A DNA stretch of 64,000 nucleotides from an uncultured Collinsella sp. Lineage in GTDB: Bacteria; Actinomycetota; Coriobacteriia; Coriobacteriales; Coriobacteriaceae. Each line of letters opens with the position of its first letter. Within the stretch, counting starts at the first letter, position 1. Shown here piece after piece: positions 60,096 through 64,000 of this stretch. Both the position numbers and the translations under genes were made by a program. The notes under the pieces were generated by a model, which worked only from the letters and a program-made list of their open reading frames with translations, was not told the DNA's origin and made no database searches. Location: NCBI GenBank assembly GCA_905213265.1, contig CAJMHR010000006.1, positions 3,176 through 67,175 of the forward strand, given 5' to 3'.

Positions 60096-60109
60096 TTGGA
60101 TCGGATCTT

Positions 60110-60176
60110 GTCATTGGGGACAGACTTAAATGAGTGGTCATTGGGCGACCACTCATTTAAGTCTGTCCCCAATGAC
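60110..60176. repeat. Perfect 30-bp inverted repeat, family B copy
   Basis: The arms 60110-60139 and 60147-60176 are perfectly complementary over 30 bp with a 7-nt loop and contain GGGGACAGACTTAAATGAGT. It lies 14 bp after the XRE gene. There is no T run. It may serve as a barrier between convergent genes. Confidence 0.75.
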
Positions 60177-60201
60177 CACCCATGAACAGCGACCTCAATA
60201 G

Positions 60202-60235
60202 CAAAAGCCCCGCAGTCGGAGCGGACCGCGGGGCT
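60202..60235 (-). terminator. Terminator of the second arcC
   Basis: Same hairpin as at 53017-53046, with one base change giving a G-U pair on the minus strand, and the same TTTT run. The GTGGGCGC/GCGCCCAC hairpin behind the stop codon is also duplicated. Confidence 0.8.
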
Positions 60236-60300
60236 CATGAAGAGAGGCTAGTTTGTGGGCGCTTTGCCTGGCGCCCACGAAAGAGGCAACAGAGTAGAGA

Positions 60301-61263
60301 CTACTCGTGGATGCGGGTACCGGAGAGGCCGGCCATGGTCTCGGCGGCCTTGTCCAGAGCGCCGATGATGCAGGTGCGGCCCTTGCGGGAGCGGGCGAAC
60401 TTGATGGCGGCGCGGACCTTGGGCTCCATGGAACCCTTGCCGAACTGACCCTCGTCGGCCAGGCGCTCGGCCTCGTCGGCGGTGATGTCCTCGAGCTCCT
60501 CCTGGTTGGGCTTGCCAAAGTTGATGGCGACATGCTCAACGGCGGTCAGCAGGAACAGAACGTCGGCGTCGCAGTCCTCGGCCAGCAGCTCGCCGCCCAG
60601 GTCCTTGTCGATGACGGCGGGAACGCCCTTGTAGCAGCCCTTGTTCTCGTAGTCGCGGACGACGGGGATGCCGCCGCCACCGCAGGCGATGACGATGAAC
60701 TCGTTGTCGAGCAGGTTGAGGATGGAGTCGGCCTCGACGATCTTCTTGGGGTCGGGGGAGGCGACGACGCGACGCCAGCCGCGGCCGGAATCCTCGACGA
60801 AGACCTTGGAGGGGTCCTCGGCCATGAACTCCTTGGCCTGCTCCTCGGTGTAGAAGGGGCCGATCGGCTTGGTCGGGTTCTTGAACGCGGGATCGTCCGG
60901 GTCGCACTCAATCTGGGTGACGACGGTGGCGGCGTGCCAACGCTTATAGCGCTTGTGCATCTCGCGACCGATGCCCTGCTGCAGGTGATAGCCAATGTAG
61001 CCCTGGGACATGGCGCCGCACTCGGGCAGCGGCATCTCGGGGGTGCCGATGGCGTCGTGGGCGGCGGCGAAGGCGTTCTGGATCATGCCGACCTGCGGGC
61101 CGTTGCCGTGGGTGATGATGATCTCGTTACCCTGCTCGATAAGACCAAGGAGAGCGTGGGCGGTGTTGCTCACGGCCTCGATCTGCTCGACGGGGTTGTT
61201 GCCGAGGGCGTTGCCGCCGAGGGCGACGACAATACGATCGGGCTTGCCAAGAGGCTTAGACAT
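60301..61263 (-). CDS. arcC: Carbamate kinase, copy 2
   Basis: A 320-residue carbamate kinase, almost identical to the copy at 53112-54074. Protein differences are limited to residue 5 (Leu for Tyr) and the pair at 28-29 (Ile-Glu for Val-Gln), and the DNA is identical over most of the length, including the terminator region. The upstream DNA is unrelated and AT-rich, so it has its own promoter. The start at 61263 follows AGAAAGGA. It is a free-standing arcC. Such recent identity indicates duplication or gene conversion. Confidence 0.93.
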   Translation of the reverse strand: MSKPLGKPDRIVVALGGNALGNNPVEQIEAVSNTAHALLGLIEQGNEIIITHGNGPQVGMIQNAFAAAHDAIGTPEMPLPECGAMSQGYIGYHLQQGIGREMHKRYKRWHAATVVTQIECDPDDPAFKNPTKPIGPFYTEEQAKEFMAEDPSKVFVEDSGRGWRRVVASPDPKKIVEADSILNLLDNEFIVIACGGGGIPVVRDYENKGCYKGVPAVIDKDLGGELLAEDCDADVLFLLTAVEHVAINFGKPNQEELEDITADEAERLADEGQFGKGSMEPKVRAAIKFARSRKGRTCIIGALDKAAETMAGLSGTRIHE

Positions 61264-61698
61264 TGCTGGAATCCTTTCTGTAAAAGGCCTACAACCCATT
61301 AATAACCCGCGTCCGTGCAATACGCGAGTTTATTAAGGTTTATATTCTCTTTATCGCTCATTTTATTCATTTTGAAAATAGTTTAACGGTGAACGGTCGT
61401 TTTTACCCGCTCAGCGTAAAGAAGCCCAGCTCACACATGTTTACGTCATCTACGTGCGACTTTATTTAATTAGAGCAGAGATTAGGCTGGATTATGCAAA
61501 CTATATCTTTGCTAAACACATAACGGACACTGCAATTATTTACTCGCACTATACGAGATTCTATGCACTTGCAAGACAAGTATGCACCCCTGCAATAACA
61601 CGGGGCTTTTCATCCAACAAAAGGGATAGCCAATCGCGCTTCACTTTGCGGCAAGCGACTGTGAGTTTGCAGTATAGAACTTTACCGTCGGGTATTGC
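61264..61698. other. AT-rich intergenic region
   Basis: About 435 bp with clearly lower GC than the rest of the window. It holds the second arcC leader. TATAAA on the minus strand near 61337 is a possible -10 without a convincing -35. Weak short frames on both strands have no recognisable family. The composition suggests foreign DNA joined next to arcC. Confidence 0.4.
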
Positions 61699-61878
61699 AT
61701 GAACGCCGTCGACGCCCTCTCGCTCCTGCGCGCCCAGGCAATCGAGAACATCAGCGGCGTCCCCAGTCTTTTTGCATGGCACCGCGCCGGCTCGATGGCT
61801 CTGGGACCTAAGCGAATCTTTGCTATCTGCCAATTTTTGTATGATTTGGGTCATTCCTATCTGCCAATTTTTGTATGA
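61699..61878 (+). CDS. Possible small ORF or gene remnant (59 aa)
   Basis: ATG 61699 to TGA 61876-61878 encodes MNAVDALSLLRAQAIENISG.. with a GC-rich, coding-like first half and a second half that runs into the 24-bp repeats. No ribosome-binding site is obvious, and I recognise no family. It may be the start of a gene cut by the repeat/ATPase insertion. Confidence 0.25.
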   Translation: MNAVDALSLLRAQAIENISGVPSLFAWHRAGSMALGPKRIFAICQFLYDLGHSYLPIFV

Positions 61879-61914
61879 TTAGGGGCAAATCTATTTGCCA
61901 ATTTTTGTCAATGA
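61823..61914 (+). promoter_or_regulatory. Three 24-bp direct repeats with a 34-bp period upstream of the ATPase gene
   Basis: CTATCTGCCAATTTTTGTAT plus GATT occurs identically at 61823-61846 and 61857-61880, and as a variant at 61891-61914. The spacing is exactly 34 bp each time. The last copy abuts the GAGGTG ribosome-binding region of the ATPase gene (start 61924). This looks like a cooperative operator. Confidence 0.65.
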
Positions 61915-61923
61915 GGTGTTTTA

Positions 61924-63285
61924 ATGCTACGCCGTAAGGTCACTGATAGGCTTTTGAGCTGGAAGAATAACTCCCATAAGGCCCTGCTTGTTACCGGTGC
62001 GCGTCAGATTGGCAAGAGCTATGCGATTCGCGCGTTTGGAAAGAGCAACTACGCTTCGTATTATGAGGTCAATCTGCTACTTGATGCCGAGGCAAGAGAC
62101 GTACTTGTTGGCGCTAAGAACTCCATTGACTTCATCAACCGTGTGGCCCTTCTTGCGGATGCACCGCTTGTTGAAGGAGACACGCTTATCTTCGTCGATG
62201 AGATTCAGGAGTATCCGCAGATCGTTACACTTATGAAGGCGCTGGTCGAGGACGGACGCTTTAGCTATGTCTTCTCGGGGTCTATGCTTGGGACTGAGTT
62301 TAAGGGGATCTCTTCTTTCCCGGTGGGGTATGTCGAGCACATTGTTATGCGGCCAATGGATTTTGAAGAGTTTTGTTGGGCAAACAGCATCAGCGAGAAT
62401 GTGCTTGCAGACATCCGCAGCTGCCTTGTCGAGAGGCGTCCCGTCGAAAATTTTATTCATGAGGCGATGCTCAAAAACTTTAGAGCTTATATCGTTTGCG
62501 GCGGCATGCCGGAGGTCGTTCAGAACTATATCGATTCGGGCTATTCGCTCGTGAGAACGCGTGAGCTTCAAATTCAGCTAGTCGATCAGTACAAAAGCGA
62601 TATCTCTAAATATGCATCGACTCGAGCGTTTAACGTTCGCTCCATTTTCGAGCAAATTCCCGTTCAGCTTGAGGCGGAGTCCCATCGCTTTATCGTCTCG
62701 TCTCTAGGCGAGGGAGCTCGTCTTCAAAAATACGAGCAGGATTTCCTATGGCTGGTGAACGCGGGCGTCGGTTTGATGGTCGCCCAGGTGACGGAGGCCC
62801 GGAGTCCTCTTAAGAGGACAGAGAAGGCGACCGCCTTTAAACTATACGAGTCTGATACAGGCATGCTCGCATCACGGTATCCCGGCAGCACGGCACGCGC
62901 TGTCTACCTTGATACGAAAACCCCCAACCTCGGCGGTCTCTATGAGAACGTGGTCGCGCAGGAGCTTGTCGCCCTTGGAACTGATGCATGGTACTACCAG
63001 ACACGCGAGGTCGGCGAAGTTGACTTTGTGATCGAAGGCACCCGCGGGCACGTTGTCCCAATCGAGGTCAAATCGGGCAAGAAGGTTCGAGCCCATGCGG
63101 CCCTCGACCGTCTGATGAGCGTGAGCGAGTACAAAATCCCCGAGGCCGTTGTGCTAAGCCACGAGAACCTCAGCAAAGAGGGCAAGGTCCTGTACGTTCC
63201 AATCTATATGACATTCTGCCTCGATGAGTTTATGGAAAAGGACGACCCCAACAACGATTTCTCGTTTGCACCCATATCCCTCTAG
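61924..63285 (+). CDS. AAA ATPase with C-terminal DUF4143 (PD-(D/E)XK-like) domain
   Basis: A 453-residue protein. The N-terminal ATPase has Walker A GARQIGKS (25-32), Walker B LIFVDEIQ (88-95) and a sensor-like FSGSMLG, with the PVGYVEHIVMRPMDFEEF box of this family. The C-terminal DUF4143 domain contains VDFVIEGTRGHVVPIEVKSG, an E/D..ExK pattern like a restriction-type nuclease core. Cellular function is not known; family members are often numerous and horizontally spread. It has local repeats upstream, a lower GC content and an IS3 element next to it, all signs of transfer. Confidence 0.85.
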   Translation: MLRRKVTDRLLSWKNNSHKALLVTGARQIGKSYAIRAFGKSNYASYYEVNLLLDAEARDVLVGAKNSIDFINRVALLADAPLVEGDTLIFVDEIQEYPQIVTLMKALVEDGRFSYVFSGSMLGTEFKGISSFPVGYVEHIVMRPMDFEEFCWANSISENVLADIRSCLVERRPVENFIHEAMLKNFRAYIVCGGMPEVVQNYIDSGYSLVRTRELQIQLVDQYKSDISKYASTRAFNVRSIFEQIPVQLEAESHRFIVSSLGEGARLQKYEQDFLWLVNAGVGLMVAQVTEARSPLKRTEKATAFKLYESDTGMLASRYPGSTARAVYLDTKTPNLGGLYENVVAQELVALGTDAWYYQTREVGEVDFVIEGTRGHVVPIEVKSGKKVRAHAALDRLMSVSEYKIPEAVVLSHENLSKEGKVLYVPIYMTFCLDEFMEKDDPNNDFSFAPISL

Positions 63286-63335
63286 GCCATCTGGGTCCGC
63301 AACCAGGTCCCCCTCTATGCCCAAAGCAGCGCGTG

Positions 63336-63358
63336 GTTTCGCGGCAAAGCCGCGAAAC
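63336..63358. terminator. Hairpin after the ATPase gene
   Basis: GTTTCGCGGC (63336-63345) pairs perfectly with GCCGCGAAAC (63349-63358) over a 3-nt loop. No T run, so its role as a terminator is uncertain. Confidence 0.45.
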
Positions 63359-63492
63359 AGCGACCGGGACAAGGCACCCCACCAACCACGTCCTTCATCA
63401 GCCCACACAATCTGAGGACGTAGTCGTAGCAGGATCTGAGGGCTGACCTTCGCGGACACTCCGCAGGACGAAAGAACCCCCGCCGCACGTAG

Positions 63493-64000
63493 TGTGAACT
63501 GCGCCCCAATTCTTGGACGGGCTAATAAGCGGCCTACGCCGCACATAGGGACTGATTCCGGAATTCCTCCGGGGTCAGTCCCTTCAGTTTAACCTGCCTC
63601 CTTCTCGTGTTCCAATGGATGATGTATTCGTCCAGGTCTCTCTTGAAGTCTTCGAAGCAAGGCCATTTTCTTCCGCGAAAGAACTCGTCCTTCATATGGC
63701 CGAACACCTGCTCCGTCGCGCCGTTGTCGATGCAGTTGCCCTTCCGGGACATGCTCTGCACCACGCCGGCCTCCTCCAGCCGCTTGCACCACCCGGCCTG
63801 CTGGTACTGCCAGCCCATGTCCGAGTGCAGGACCGGCCTGGAGCCCTCGGGCATCTTGGACACGAGCTGGTCGAGCAGCTCGTGCTGCTGGGCCATGTTG
63901 GGATGCAGCGACGTGGACCAGGCGACGATCTCCTTGCTGCCGAAATCGTAGACCGGCGCGAAGTAGGCCTTGCCCCAGGGCTGCTTGAACTCGGTGACGT
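63493..64000 (-). mobile_element. IS3-family insertion sequence, right part, cut by the window edge
   Basis: The outer end begins near TGTGAACTGCGCCCCAATTC (from 63493), which resembles an IS3-family terminal inverted repeat. About 40 bp later the transposase stop codon occurs. The other end lies beyond the window, so the inverted-repeat match and target duplication cannot be checked. Confidence 0.7.
63534..64000 (-). CDS. IS3-family transposase OrfB, C-terminal part
   Basis: The frame stays open to the right edge: 155 codons of an integrase-type DDE transposase. Visible motifs are VTEFK, YFAPVYDFGSKEIVAWS, the second catalytic Asp in HSDMGWQY and the catalytic Glu in NGATEQVFGHMKDEFF, with the C-terminal YIHWNTRRRQVKLKGLTPEEFR-like stretch of IS3/IS150 elements. 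The internal ATG at 63896 is not the true start. It lies 248 bp after the ATPase gene. Confidence 0.88.
   Translation of the reverse strand, partial: VTEFKQPWGKAYFAPVYDFGSKEIVAWSTSLHPNMAQQHELLDQLVSKMPEGSRPVLHSDMGWQYQQAGWCKRLEEAGVVQSMSRKGNCIDNGATEQVFGHMKDEFFRGRKWPCFEDFKRDLDEYIIHWNTRRRQVKLKGLTPEEFRNQSLCAA

Noticed and set aside
53118..61302. Two long antisense open frames opposite the arcC genes (53118-54101 and 60307-61302)
   Set aside because: They mirror the two carbamate kinase genes and are duplicated only because arcC is; Gly/Val/Asp/Leu-rich with no motifs.
61561..61854. 97-codon minus-strand frame in the AT-rich region
   Set aside because: Its start lies within the repeat units, it has no ribosome-binding site, and the sequence resembles no family; kept only as intergenic DNA.
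61823..61914. Three evenly spaced repeats considered as a CRISPR array
   Set aside because: The intervals between the 24-bp units are only 10 bp, too short for spacers, there are only three units, and no cas gene is near.

Overview
The window looks like chromosome from a high-GC gut actinobacterium of the class Coriobacteriia, most likely Collinsella. This is inferred from base composition, the mix of mannose-family and cellobiose-family PTS operons with an arginine deiminase operon, and families of short intergenic palindromes typical of a Collinsella-like genome. No 16S rRNA gene is present, so the genus is an inference. Most genes lie on the minus strand.

Layout. 1-1.1 kb: tail of an unidentified gene and a HicAB toxin-antitoxin pair with a LexA-like box over its promoter. 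1.1-4 kb: 5-formyl-THF cyclo-ligase, metA and an LDH-family dehydrogenase. 4-18.6 kb: a carbohydrate-amine region with three SIS-domain deglycase-like proteins, three GntR/UTRA regulators, a mannose-family PTS (IIAB, IIC, IID), a HAD phosphatase and an EamA transporter. recQ and a YitT-family gene sit among them. The best reading is uptake and phosphorylation of Amadori compounds (fructoselysine or glucoselysine type) by the PTS followed by SIS-type deglycation. 18.6-33 kb: mostly housekeeping and repair (GNAT, threonine aldolase, PAP2, mfd, nth, ABC exporter, rmuC, rubrerythrin, a MutY-like glycosylase without an Fe-S cluster, an Rrf2 regulator) and a tRNA-Asp. 33.8-45.4 kb: two paralogous LytS/LytTR two-component systems, one coupled to a glycosyltransferase, plus a UMF1-type MFS transporter, a phospholipase C-like protein, and an APC permease with an amidohydrolase. 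45.7-52.7 kb: a membrane-anchored C39-like peptidase and a complete cellobiose-type PTS/6-phospho-beta-glucosidase operon with its PRD regulator.

53-61.3 kb is the most distinctive region. A transporter-arcA-argF-arcC arginine deiminase operon faces a divergent pair: a second arginine deiminase-like protein that keeps the catalytic residues but has lost two arginines matching substrate-side positions, and an XRE/S24-like regulator one base behind it. Two 19-bp palindromes lie between the divergent units. A second, almost identical arcC with its terminator follows. 61.3-64 kb is AT-richer: a DUF4143-type ATPase behind three 24-bp repeats at an exact 34-bp period, then a truncated IS3-family element running off the window.

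Intergenic DNA is full of inverted repeats in at least five recurring families. One (about 8.0 and 16.6 kb) keeps a multi-stem fold while two stems change sequence completely, which points to a structured RNA or structured mobile repeat.
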